A DNA stretch of 64,000 nt from assembly GCF_001885905.1 (NCBI RefSeq), contig NZ_JXKM01000001.1:186001-250000 (forward strand), read 5' to 3'. Source of the DNA: Enterococcus devriesei (GTDB lineage Bacteria; Bacillota; Bacilli; Lactobacillales; Enterococcaceae). Below the pieces are notes generated by a model. It worked only from the letters and a program-made list of their open reading frames with translations. It searched no databases and was not told where the DNA came from. Of the stretch, positions 1-7,534 are shown piece after piece; within the stretch, counting starts at the first letter, position 1; each line of letters starts with the position of its first letter. A program made the position numbers and the translations under genes.

Positions 1-315
1 GTCTTCGAAAGCAATCGCGATGATTGGCCGTTTCGTCTCTTTCGTAAATTGTCCAGATGATGTAATGGAATCATCTTTGTTAACCGTGATTTTTATTTCA
101 TCAACATTTTTTTCTGTTTCTTTTAGAGAATTCACTAGACTATCAAAGCGATCGACATCGCCATTTGTACCAGGTACCATGATTACTGGTGCGGGGATAG
201 CCAAGGGGGGTTCAATTTTTTTCGAGGCATGAGCGGAATCTTTCGTTTTAAATAGAACAATTCCGACAAAACACACTATGACGATTGATATGATGATTCC
301 TATTTTCTTTTTCAT
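1..315 (-). CDS. Alpha/beta hydrolase, DUF915-like, N-terminal part only
   Basis: The reverse strand reads from an ATG at 315 (GGAGGAA ribosome site upstream) off the left edge without a stop, giving the first 105 residues. It starts with three lysines, then a hydrophobic segment of about 20 residues (membrane anchor or uncleaved signal), then a short linker and PAPVIMVPGTNGDVDRF. That last stretch resembles the first strand and oxyanion loop of DUF915-type secreted or anchored alpha/beta hydrolases (usual form PxxxIHGxxG). The nucleophile elbow lies outside the window, so catalysis cannot be judged. It is probably an extracytoplasmic esterase or lipase-like protein of unknown substrate. The family assignment rests on one motif plus the anchor. 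Confidence 0.6.
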   Translation of the reverse strand, partial: MKKKIGIIISIVIVCFVGIVLFKTKDSAHASKKIEPPLAIPAPVIMVPGTNGDVDRFDSLVNSLKETEKNVDEIKITVNKDDSITSSGQFTKETKRPIIAIAFED

Positions 316-416
316 AGGAAATTCCTCCATTTCAGTTCCTTAGTGTACGCCGAATTTTTTCAGGTACAAGTAAAAAGACGGAAATTCAAAAAAGTTTCAA
401 ATTTCCGTCTTATCTA

Positions 417-1085
417 TTAGTTATTTTTCGAAATTAAAGCAACACCGTCACCCAATGGCAATAAGGTGGAGGTTAGCTCGGGAGATTTTGTAACTTCTTC
501 TAAGAATTCATTCAAATGACGATGGATCGCACGATTTTTTCGTGGGATTTCTTCGATGTCTTTCAACACGGTGCCGGCTTGGAAAATATCATCTACCATC
601 AGCACACCGTTATCAGCTAGTAAACGTAAGCATTCTGGTAAGAAGGCGATGTATTTAGCTTTGGCACTGTCCATAAAGATAAAATCATAAGGACCTTCCA
701 GTGTGCTCAGTAAATCAGCAGCGTCTCCCTCAAGTAAAGTGACTTGATCAGTCAAGCCTAGTTTTTCAAAGTTCGCTTTGGCTTTTTCAATCATCACTGG
801 GAACCGATCGATCGTGGTGATTTTAGCCTCTTTACCAATGGATTCAGCCATTAAACTAGCTGAGAAGCCGATGGCAGTCCCGATTTCTAACACGTTTTTT
901 GGTTGTTTTTGTTTCAATAGGAATTGCAGGAAGACGACGGTTTCGTGGGGAATCACCGGCACACCATTTTCATGAGCCAATTCTTCCAACGCTCCTAATT
1001 TTCCAGTCAATTGCTTTTGCTCCGTTCGCAAGTAATGCAAAATATCTTCATTAATAATTGGACGGTACATCATCTCGTTACGCAT
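417..1085 (-). CDS. SAM-dependent O-methyltransferase, TrmR/YrrM-like
   Basis: A 222-residue class I methyltransferase. The SAM-binding motif VLEIGTAIGFSASLMA lies near residues 65-80, the acidic post-I motif ITTIDRFPVMIEKA near 89-102, and FIFMDSAKAKY and LMVDDIFQAG further on supply the metal- and substrate-binding acids of the methyltransferase_3 family. The closest functional relative I can name is Bacillus subtilis TrmR (YrrM), which methylates 5-hydroxyuridine at tRNA position 34. Other members act on catechols, so the substrate is inferred. The ATG directly follows the stop codon of the upstream uracil-DNA glycosylase relative, so the two are probably co-transcribed. Length is normal for the family. 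Confidence 0.75.
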   Translation of the reverse strand: MRNEMMYRPIINEDILHYLRTEQKQLTGKLGALEELAHENGVPVIPHETVVFLQFLLKQKQPKNVLEIGTAIGFSASLMAESIGKEAKITTIDRFPVMIEKAKANFEKLGLTDQVTLLEGDAADLLSTLEGPYDFIFMDSAKAKYIAFLPECLRLLADNGVLMVDDIFQAGTVLKDIEEIPRKNRAIHRHLNEFLEEVTKSPELTSTLLPLGDGVALISKNN

Positions 1086-1736
1086 TTATTTGGCCTCTTT
1101 CTCTAATAATTTTCCTAAGGTGATCCAGTCTTTGGTGATCTTCTCACTTAATGAGCGATTATAAAAAATCGCCGCCGGATGAAACAAGGGAACGACGGTG
1201 TATTCTTTTTCAGATGGTTGGTAACGATCTTGTGCTTTGCTTAGCTCTAACACTGGTCCGTGATAAACGGTCCCATGACTTTCGCTGATCTGCCATTTTG
1301 GTCCTAGCAGCCGTTGTAAACCGATGTTGCCTAGCGTGGCAACAATCGTCGGTTGGACCTGTGACAATTCATAATCTAAAAGCGGTGCGTGAGCTAAGAT
1401 TTCTTTTTTGTTTGGCGTTCGATTCGGATAAACACGTTCATTTTTCTGCGTTCGTTTATTCAAACGCTCCAACACTTTATAGGGACGACTTCTGACGGCA
1501 CTCGTAATATAAGTATTTTCTCGGGTGAGGCCAATCGATTCCATCGCTTGAATCAGTTCTTTGCCGGCGGCACCAGAAAAGGGGATGTGGTTCTCGACTT
1601 CTTTTCGACCAGGTGCTTCCCCCACTAACATCAGTTTCGGATGAATAGGTCCTTGCCCTGCAATAAAACCTTCTAGTTGAAAGCCCTTTGAACGTTCTGC
1701 TACTAGGTCAACTAAACCTGTTGGATAGTCCATCAT
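1086..1736 (-). CDS. Uracil-DNA glycosylase family protein without iron-sulfur cysteines
   Basis: About 216 residues of the UDG family 4/5 fold. Motif 1 is GEAPGRKE (near residue 40), followed by PFSGAAGKEL. The C-terminal motif is HPAAIFYN instead of the common HPSA. Family 4 enzymes normally carry four cysteines that bind a 4Fe-4S cluster, but no cysteine is present anywhere in this protein and the usual NCxPP stretch reads TSAVRSRPY. It may be a cluster-free glycosylase branch or a protein that lost the activity. A GTG at 1742 is also in frame, but the GAGG site at 1742-1745 overlaps it and fits the ATG at 1736 (5-nt gap) or 1733 better. Confidence 0.7.
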   Translation of the reverse strand: MMDYPTGLVDLVAERSKGFQLEGFIAGQGPIHPKLMLVGEAPGRKEVENHIPFSGAAGKELIQAMESIGLTRENTYITSAVRSRPYKVLERLNKRTQKNERVYPNRTPNKKEILAHAPLLDYELSQVQPTIVATLGNIGLQRLLGPKWQISESHGTVYHGPVLELSKAQDRYQPSEKEYTVVPLFHPAAIFYNRSLSEKITKDWITLGKLLEKEAK

Positions 1737-1792
1737 TATCACCTCGCCTTATTATAGTAGAAAAAAGCTGGCGCCACGTCAATAATTAATCA

Positions 1793-1826
1793 TTGACTTG
1801 ACCTATCTTTTTTAGTAGAATATGAA
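1793..1826 (+). promoter_or_regulatory. Promoter of the rplU-prp-rpmA operon
   Basis: Two overlapping sigma-A promoters can be read, each with a 17-nt spacer: TTGACT (1793-1798) with TAGAAT (1816-1821), and TTGACC (1798-1803) with TATGAA (1821-1826). Either would start transcription just ahead of the L21 leader. Confidence 0.7.
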
Positions 1827-1832
1827 TGTTGT

Positions 1833-1920
1833 AATTGTGGAACCCACAGCTACAACCGCACAGAACAAGTAGTAAGTACTTCGGTCACTTGGGATGGCGA
1901 GTCTAAGTATAAATAATAAG
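1833..1920 (+). ncRNA. Ribosomal protein L21 leader (probable)
   Basis: About 90 nt of structured 5' leader lies between the promoter and rplU. It holds a small hairpin (GTGG-aacc-CCAC type) and further complementary segments around ACTTCGGTCACTTGG. Position and general form match the Firmicutes L21 leader family, in which L21 is thought to bind its own mRNA and lower expression. Assigned from position and partial folding by eye; a covariance search with the Rfam L21_leader model would settle it. Confidence 0.6.
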
Positions 1921-1934
1921 GAGGTGCCACAAGC

Positions 1935-2243
1935 ATGTACGCAATCATCAAAACTGGCGGTAAACAAATCAAAGTTGAAGAAGGTCAAGCAGTCTACATT
2001 GAAAAATTAGACGTTGAAGCTGGCGAAAAAGTTGTCTTCGACCAAGTCGTTTTAGTAGGCGGCGAATCTACCAAAGTAGGAGCTCCTATCGTTGAAGGTG
2101 CAACTGTTGAAGGAACTGTAGAAAAACACGGCAAACAAAAGAAAGTCGTAACTTTCAAATACAAACCTAAAAAACATTCACACCGTAAACAAGGTCATCG
2201 TCAACCTTACACTAAAGTTGTCATTGACTCAATCAAAGCATAA
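1935..2243 (+). CDS. rplU: 50S ribosomal protein L21
   Basis: 102 residues starting [18 protein letters not shown] and ending with the basic [21 protein letters not shown] segment, the standard L21 hallmarks and length. L21 binds 23S rRNA in the large subunit. It is preceded by AAGGAGGTG and followed after a few bases by prp and rpmA, the conserved Firmicutes order. Regulation is probably through the upstream L21 leader. Confidence 0.97.
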   Translation: MYAIIKTGGKQIKVEEGQAVYIEKLDVEAGEKVVFDQVVLVGGESTKVGAPIVEGATVEGTVEKHGKQKKVVTFKYKPKKHSHRKQGHRQPYTKVVIDSIKA

Positions 2244-2260
2244 AAAAGAAGGTGCCTAAG

Positions 2261-2611
2261 TTGATCAAAGGTACATTCACTCGAAACCAAGCGGGTCTAA
2301 TCAGTGAATTTACGCTGACCGGCCATGCTGAAGCAGGTCCTTACGGTAGCGATATCGTCTGTGCCGCCGTTTCCGCGTTAGCCATCAGTACTGTAAATAG
2401 CTTGGATGCACTAGCGGGTGTCATTCCGAACATCGAAACCAATGATGATGAAGGTGGTTACCTTCATGTTTCAATGGAAATAAATGATTCTTTGACCCAA
2501 GAGCAGATGAATATCTCGCAAATTTTGCTAGAGCATTTATTGTTAGGCTTGCAATCAATCGAAAAAGACTATTTGGATTTCATCGAAGTCCAAACAGAAT
2601 CTAAATCATAG
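2261..2611 (+). CDS. prp: Ribosomal-processing cysteine protease Prp
   Basis: About 116 residues between rplU and rpmA. Prp removes the N-terminal extension of L27 in Firmicutes, an essential step in Staphylococcus aureus. The catalytic histidine is in LTGHAEAGPYGSDIVCAAVSA and the cysteine is the C of DIVCAAVS, both in the N-terminal third, as in the family (formerly YsxB). A TTG start at 2261 is preferred over the GTG at 2252: the GAAGG site overlaps the GTG but lies 8 nt before the TTG, and the product then begins MIKGTF, like relatives. Its substrate, with a matching cleavage motif, is the next gene. Confidence 0.92.
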   Translation: MIKGTFTRNQAGLISEFTLTGHAEAGPYGSDIVCAAVSALAISTVNSLDALAGVIPNIETNDDEGGYLHVSMEINDSLTQEQMNISQILLEHLLLGLQSIEKDYLDFIEVQTESKS

Positions 2612-2623
2612 GAGGTGCAGCTC

Positions 2624-2917
2624 ATGTTAATGAATATGAACTTACAATTATTCGCCCACAAAAAAGGTGGCGGTTCAACATCTAACGGACGTGATTCAGA
2701 ATCAAAACGTTTAGGCGCTAAACGTGCTGACGGTCAAACTGTTACTGGTGGATCAATTCTTTACCGTCAACGTGGTACTAAAATTTTCCCTGGTGTTAAT
2801 GTTGGTATCGGTGGCGATGACACATTGTTTGCTAAAGTTGACGGTGTAGTACGTTTCGAACGTAAAGGCCGCGACAAAAAACAAGTGTCTGTTTACCCAG
2901 TCGCTCAAGAAGCTTAA
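2624..2917 (+). CDS. rpmA: 50S ribosomal protein L27 with cleavable N-terminal extension
   Basis: 97 residues. The start [11 protein letters not shown] precedes [14 protein letters not shown], the normal mature N-terminus of L27. The NLQLFA segment matches the Prp cleavage motif (consensus near NLQFFA, cut after the alanine), so the mature protein should begin at His. L27 reaches the peptidyl transferase centre, which is why the extension must be removed. The ATG at 2624 sits 6 nt after GGAGGTG; the earlier GTG inside that site was rejected. Confidence 0.96.
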   Translation: MLMNMNLQLFAHKKGGGSTSNGRDSESKRLGAKRADGQTVTGGSILYRQRGTKIFPGVNVGIGGDDTLFAKVDGVVRFERKGRDKKQVSVYPVAQEA

Positions 2918-2923
2918 TAACTT

Positions 2924-2963
2924 AAAAGTCTTAATCCTGTTTTCAGGGTTGGGACTTTTTTTG
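2924..2963 (+). terminator. Rho-independent terminator after rpmA
   Basis: A 16-bp stem with a TTTT loop (arms 2924-2939 and 2944-2959, including several G-T pairs) followed by a run of T. Confidence 0.9.
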
Positions 2964-3039
2964 TTTATTCGTAGCAATTATTCGCTTCTTTTCACTTGTT
3001 CATTTAATATTAACTATGGAATAAATGAGAGGTGTTTTT

Positions 3040-3306
3040 ATGGACAAGAAAGAACATACGATTTTAGTATTTGGGCGAATCGCATCAACGCTCTCTGTAT
3101 TGATGTATGTTTCCTACATCCCGCAGATTATGAATAACTTGGCGGGAAATAAGGGAAATCCGATTCAACCAATGGTAGCAATGATTAACTGTATCTTTTG
3201 GGTGATCTATGCTTCCATGCAAAAGAAAAAAGATGTACCCATTATTATCGCGAATGTGCCAGGTGTCATTTTAGGTGCGATCACGTTTGTTACCGCAATT
3301 ATTTAA
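3040..3306 (+). CDS. SemiSWEET / PQ-loop family small membrane protein
   Basis: 88 residues with three predicted membrane helices (around residues 8-26, 38-58 and 63-85) and the PQ-loop signature YVSYIPQIMNNL in helix 1. Bacterial SemiSWEETs are half-size sugar transporters that dimerise to form one pore. The conserved Asn and Trp expected in this family appear in the second helix (MINCIFWVIYASM). The ATG at 3040 follows GAGAGGTG by 5 nt. It stands alone between two terminators. The sugar, if any, is not shown by the sequence. Confidence 0.8.
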   Translation: MDKKEHTILVFGRIASTLSVLMYVSYIPQIMNNLAGNKGNPIQPMVAMINCIFWVIYASMQKKKDVPIIIANVPGVILGAITFVTAII

Positions 3307-3309
3307 CAT

Positions 3310-3350
3310 AAAACCAGTCAGAGCAGACCCGAAGCTTTGACTGGTTTTTA
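3310..3350 (+). terminator. Rho-independent terminator after the SemiSWEET gene
   Basis: Perfect 11-bp arms AAAACCAGTCA (3310-3320) and TGACTGGTTTT (3338-3348) with a T-rich end. Confidence 0.88.
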
Positions 3351-3529
3351 GTTTGTCTAAAAGCAAATACTTGGTAATATTTTTATTTGATTTTTTATAA
3401 AGTTTAATTGAAGAAAATGGGATAAGACTTTGTGAAAGGATGTTGTTTTCCCTTGTATAAAAAGCTAGAATGAGGGGTAAGAATGTCCTAAGAAAGTTAA
3501 TTCAGTTTTGCGATTTATTTAACAAAATT

Positions 3530-4057
3530 AGTTGAATGATATACGGCATTCGAATGAAACTCATTTTTCGTGAGAAAAATGAATCCATTGAAACGAATAA
3601 GGATGTCAGTTCAACTTTAGCAGTTTACTAATAAGACGAACTGTCTGTAAAATTACTGTTTTAAAAAAAGTGAATGGTTTAGTTGAATGATAAACGGCAT
3701 TCGAATGAAACTTATTTTTCATGAGAAAAATGAATCCATTGAAACGAATAAGGATGTCAGTTCAACTTTAGCAGTTTACTAATAAGACGAACCGTCTACA
3801 AAATTACTGTTTTAAAAAAAGCGAACGGTTTAGTTGAATGATATACGACATTCGAATAAAACTCATTTTTCGTGAGGAAAATGAATCCATTGAAACGAAT
3901 AAGGATGTCAGTTCAACTTTAGCAGTTTACTAATAAGACGAATCGTCTGAAAATTACTGTTTAAAAAAAGCGAACGGTTTAGTTGAATGATATACGGCAT
4001 TCTAATGAAACTTATTTTTCGTGAGAAAAATGAATCCATTGAAACGAATAAGGAGAA
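3530..4057 (+). repeat. Tandem 151-bp repeat, three full units plus a truncated fourth, leading into trkA
   Basis: Units begin at 3530, 3681, 3832 and 3981, each with AGTTGAATGATA (one base differs in unit 2), so the periods are 151, 151 and 149 bp. Each full unit contains a CATTCGAATG palindrome (changed in the fourth), a hairpin of the form TTTTTC-rtga-GAAAAA, a segment ending GAAACGAATAAGGA, and a TTCAACT that can pair with the AGTTGAA at the unit start. The last unit is cut right after GAATAAGGA, where it becomes the trkA ribosome site. The array therefore looks like repeated copies of the trkA 5' leader. The rest of the 3351-4060 gap shows no gene. Confidence 0.95.
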
Positions 4058-4060
4058 AAA

Positions 4061-5428
4061 ATGAAAATTATCGTTTTAGGTGCTGGCAAGGTCGGGAAAT
4101 CTCTGACGCAGCATTTATCTAATGAAGATTATAATTATGATGTGGTCATCATTGATTTACATGCTGAAAAGGTCGAAGCAATCGTGAATCAGTACGATGT
4201 GTTGGGGATCGTCGGTAATGGTGCCACCTACGACATCTTGATGGAAGCAGGAGTCAGTGATGCGGATATTATCATCGCTGTGACTGAAACGGATGAGCTA
4301 AATATTTTAGCTTGTTTGATGGCGAAAAAAATGGGTGCTCAAAATTCCATCGCTCGTGTTCGGAATCCTGACTATTTGAAGCAGCGTTCCTTTATGCGGG
4401 ATCAATTAGGAATTTCTATGATCATCAATCCCGAATTAGAAGCAGCGAATGAAATTCGGCGGATCTTGCTTTTTCCTTCAGCCTTTAAAGTTGATACTTT
4501 TGTCAGCGGTAAGATCGAGCTGGCGGAATTTCGGCTAAAAGAAAATACACGTCTAAACGGCGTGCCGTTGAATCGTTTAGTGAAGGTTTCTAAATCGAAT
4601 GTGTTGATTTGTGCGGTTCGCCGCAAGGAAGAACTGATTATTCCGGATGGGAATTTCGTACTTGAACAGAACGACAGAATTCACGTGATGGGTCAGCATC
4701 GAGACTTGGTGCGTTTTTGTCATGATATCAATTTATTTAAACAAAAGACTAAGCGGATCATTATTGTCGGCGGCGGCCGGATCGCATTCTATTTGGCGCG
4801 CCAATTGGTTGAGCATGGGATTCAAGTAAAAATTATTGAGAACAATCCGAAGCGTTGCTTAGAGCTTTCAAGAAAGCTGCCTGAGGCGACGATCATTGAA
4901 TCGGATGGCAGTGATGAAGAGGTATTGATTGAAGAGGGGATCGAATCGATTGATGCCTTAGTCGCGTTAACTGGATTGGATGAAGAAAATATCGTGATCT
5001 CGCTTTACGGCAAGCAAATGAATGCGAAAAAAACTGTGGCGAAGGTGACGCGAATGAATTTCGTCCATGTCTTGGACCAATTGGATATCGACAGTGTTAT
5101 CTCTCCAAAAAATATTATCGCTGGCCATATCTTGCGCTTCATTCGAGCAAAAAATAATAAGGATGATGACAGCAGCGTGAAGACCTTGCATCGATTGGTG
5201 AATGATGATGTTGAAGCGATGGAGTTTGTGGTCACGTCTCAGTCAAAATTCCTAGACAAAAAGGTTTCTGAGGTTCACTTGAAGGACAACGTATTGATTG
5301 CGGCGATCTCAAGAGAACGTGGTTTTGTTATTCCAAAAGGCGATACCGAAATTCGGTTGAAGGATCATATCGTGATTATTACAACAGATCGAAATATTTG
5401 CTGCTTAAATGATCTGGTAAGGAGATAA
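4061..5428 (+). CDS. trkA: Trk potassium uptake system, NAD-binding regulatory subunit TrkA
   Basis: 455 residues in the full-length two-lobe TrkA form. Each half has a Rossmann nucleotide-binding RCK domain (GAGKVGKSL near residue 7; VGGGRIAFYLARQL near 236) followed by a TrkA_C domain (FRLKENTRLNGVPL; FLDKKVSEVHLKDNVL). The protein forms a cytoplasmic ring that gates the TrkH pore in response to nucleotides. trkH follows after 12 bp in one operon. The 5' leader is the last unit of the tandem repeat array, and AAGGAG lies 6 nt before the ATG. Confidence 0.95.
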   Translation: MKIIVLGAGKVGKSLTQHLSNEDYNYDVVIIDLHAEKVEAIVNQYDVLGIVGNGATYDILMEAGVSDADIIIAVTETDELNILACLMAKKMGAQNSIARVRNPDYLKQRSFMRDQLGISMIINPELEAANEIRRILLFPSAFKVDTFVSGKIELAEFRLKENTRLNGVPLNRLVKVSKSNVLICAVRRKEELIIPDGNFVLEQNDRIHVMGQHRDLVRFCHDINLFKQKTKRIIIVGGGRIAFYLARQLVEHGIQVKIIENNPKRCLELSRKLPEATIIESDGSDEEVLIEEGIESIDALVALTGLDEENIVISLYGKQMNAKKTVAKVTRMNFVHVLDQLDIDSVISPKNIIAGHILRFIRAKNNKDDDSSVKTLHRLVNDDVEAMEFVVTSQSKFLDKKVSEVHLKDNVLIAAISRERGFVIPKGDTEIRLKDHIVIITTDRNICCLNDLVRR

Positions 5429-5440
5429 CGATCGATTACT

Positions 5441-6880
5441 ATGAATAAAAAAATGGTTCTATTTACATTAGGCAAATTATTGAAGGTGGAGGCGGGGCTA
5501 TTATTATTGCCACTATTAGTCTCGTTGATTTATCAAGAAAAGGTAACCACTTCCTATGCCTTCGTATCAATATTCGTTTTTTTAGTAGGATTTTTATTGT
5601 GTCGAAAGACGCCTAAAAATCGAAACATTTATGCGAAAGAGGGCTTCTTCATCGTTGGGGTCAGCTGGTGTTTACTGTCGCTTTTTGGAGCATTGCCTTT
5701 CGTTTTGACTGGTGAGATTCCTTCCTTTACCAATGCTTTCTTTGAAACAGTCTCTGGTTTTACGACGACTGGTTCATCGATATTATCGACGCTTGAAGGT
5801 ATGAGTCACGCGAGTTTATTTTGGCGTAGCTTTACCCATTGGGTCGGTGGGATGGGGATCTTGGTCTTTACCGTTGCCTTTATTCCATTGGCCTCTGGTC
5901 GGACGATGCATATTTTGAAAGCCGAGATGCCAGGGCCAGTGATTGGCAAATTGGTGTCTAAGGTACGGGTCACCGCCCGCATACTCTATGTCATTTATGG
6001 CGCTTTGACGGTACTCCAGATTGTTTTATTAATCATCGGAGGAATGCCGGTTTTCGATAGCATGCTGAATTCTTTTGCGACTGCTGGAACGGGTGGCTTT
6101 TCTGTTACTGATGCAGGAATCGCTGGATATAATAGTGCCTATATTGATGGTGTGATCACGGTCTTCATGATTCTCTTTGGAATTAATTTTAACCTGATTT
6201 ATTTCTTTATTATTGGAAAAATCATTCCGGTATTGAAAAGTGAAGAACTAAGAGGCTATTTGACAACTATCGCGGTAGCAACAATTCTAATTACCGTGAA
6301 TATCGCTTCACAGTATCCTTCATACTTGAAAGCTTTTCGTTATGCCGTTTTTCAAGTGGCATCGATCATTACGACGACAGGCTTTGCTACGGCAGATTAT
6401 GATTTGTGGCCGATGTTTTCTCAAGTGATCTTGCTATCTTTAATGTTTATTGGCGCTTGTGCTGGTTCCACAGGCGGGGGGATCAAAGTTTCGCGGATCA
6501 TGATGCTCTCGAAGCATGCTCTGCAAGAGTTAAAACGGATTTTACATTCTCGGACAGTCACTACCTTGAATTTTGAAGGAGAGGCGATTGCGCCTAAGAC
6601 GATCAGCAATATCCATTCGTATTTAGTTCTGTATTTGTTAGTATTTGCTAGCTCATTACTGATTATTTCTTTGGAGAATGTTGATTTCCATACGACTTTT
6701 TCAGCAGTGGCGACCTGTATCAATAATGTTGGACCGGGCTTCAACGGCGTCGGTCCCACCCATAATTTTGGCTTTTTATCCAATCTTTCTAAATGGACCT
6801 TATCCTTTGCCATGTTAGCTGGACGGTTGGAAATCTTTCCGATATTGATTCTCTTTTCAAAATCCTTCTGGCGAAGTTAA
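5441..6880 (+). CDS. trkH: Trk potassium uptake system, membrane subunit TrkH
   Basis: 479 residues, strongly hydrophobic, with the four pore loops of the SKT (TrkH/KtrB) superfamily: SGFTTTGSS near residue 106, TAGTGGFS near 215, ITTTGFATAD near 310 and NNVGPGF near 430. The glycine in each loop lines the potassium filter. Works with TrkA encoded 12 bp upstream. Length matches TrkH/TrkG proteins of enterococci. Confidence 0.95.
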   Translation: MNKKMVLFTLGKLLKVEAGLLLLPLLVSLIYQEKVTTSYAFVSIFVFLVGFLLCRKTPKNRNIYAKEGFFIVGVSWCLLSLFGALPFVLTGEIPSFTNAFFETVSGFTTTGSSILSTLEGMSHASLFWRSFTHWVGGMGILVFTVAFIPLASGRTMHILKAEMPGPVIGKLVSKVRVTARILYVIYGALTVLQIVLLIIGGMPVFDSMLNSFATAGTGGFSVTDAGIAGYNSAYIDGVITVFMILFGINFNLIYFFIIGKIIPVLKSEELRGYLTTIAVATILITVNIASQYPSYLKAFRYAVFQVASIITTTGFATADYDLWPMFSQVILLSLMFIGACAGSTGGGIKVSRIMMLSKHALQELKRILHSRTVTTLNFEGEAIAPKTISNIHSYLVLYLLVFASSLLIISLENVDFHTTFSAVATCINNVGPGFNGVGPTHNFGFLSNLSKWTLSFAMLAGRLEIFPILILFSKSFWRS

Positions 6881-7020
6881 CGCAATAGAAGCAGCCGACT
6901 TCTTTTGACCAATTCTTTGCTGTAAACGATTCTCAGACTGATTGTTTGGTTTTTGCTTGTTCTGGCTTTCTTTCTATCAAAGCGTATAATTAAGATAGAA
7001 AAGCAAAAGGAGTGTTGACG

Positions 7021-7224
7021 ATGGCGGAAACAAAACACAACATTGCTGAGCGGACTTGTGCCAACTGTGCGTATTGGGAAGGACAACGATTGACTGACGA
7101 AGCTTTAGGTATCTCTTTCATCAATCCAAATGAAGTTGCGAAGTGTACAAATGAACAAAGTCCAGATCGTTATCAAGAAGTGACGCCGTCTCACTCATGT
7201 GATTTTTGGAAAGATGCTGTTTAA
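7021..7224 (+). CDS. Small four-cysteine protein, unknown function
   Basis: 67 residues, no membrane segment. The cysteines sit as TCANCAYW near the start, AKCTN near the middle and SCDFW at the end. This CxxC...C...C layout could bind zinc or an iron-sulfur cluster, but no known family was recognised. The ATG at 7021 lies 8 nt after AAAGGAG; an upstream in-frame GTG overlaps the ribosome site. A TATAAT at 6985-6990 is a likely -10 box, but no good -35 was found. It stands alone between trkH and manR. Confidence 0.75.
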   Translation: MAETKHNIAERTCANCAYWEGQRLTDEALGISFINPNEVAKCTNEQSPDRYQEVTPSHSCDFWKDAV

Positions 7225-7235
7225 ATTTGATTTTT

Positions 7236-7268
7236 TCCTGTCTTCCTAGAAGATGGGATTTTTTTGTT
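7236..7268 (+). terminator. Rho-independent terminator after the four-cysteine protein
   Basis: 10-bp stem TCCTGTCTTC / GAAGATGGGA (two G-T pairs, CTA loop) followed by a T run. Confidence 0.85.
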
Positions 7269-7534
7269 TTTCCGCTTGTTTCGAGCAAAAAGATGGGGAA
7301 GTCCAACTTTTTCCTATTTATATAGAAGAAACCAGGTATCTTTTTAGGAAATTAGGAAAGGATAAAAGAAATTGTCGGGATTTATTAAGGAAGTTTTTAT
7401 AATTCTTGTGAAAAATCAAGAAAATTTCCATTTGTAAAAAATATAGTGTATTATTCTATAACAAATTATTTGACATTTTAACAAAAACTATAGATGATTG
7501 ATAATAGGAATACACTAATAAAGTAGGTGACTGA
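7269..7534 (+). promoter_or_regulatory. AT-rich upstream region of manR
   Basis: No gene. The segment holds TTGACA at about 7471-7476 and several TATA-like hexamers (for example TTCTATAAC and CTATAGATG), but no pair with standard spacing stands out. manR transcription should start here from a sigma-A promoter that I cannot fix. GTAGGTGA precedes the manR ATG. Confidence 0.45.

Noticed and set aside
3600-3621. Short frame ATG TCA GTT CAA CTT TAG in each trkA-leader repeat (first copy near 3603)
   Set aside because: The AAGG element touches the ATG with no spacing, so ribosomes could not use it. In the true trkA start the same element lies 6 nt away. It is more likely a by-product of the duplication.
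3530-4057. CRISPR-like array
   Set aside because: Units of about 151 bp are contiguous and alike along their whole length, with no short repeats and unique spacers and no cas genes.
3351-4060. c-di-AMP (ydaO) riboswitch before trkA
   Set aside because: None of the conserved ydaO core sequences could be found. Only the tandem repeat is present.
6421-6813. 130-residue antisense open frame within trkH
   Set aside because: No ribosome site or recognisable domain; a reverse-strand shadow of a conserved gene.
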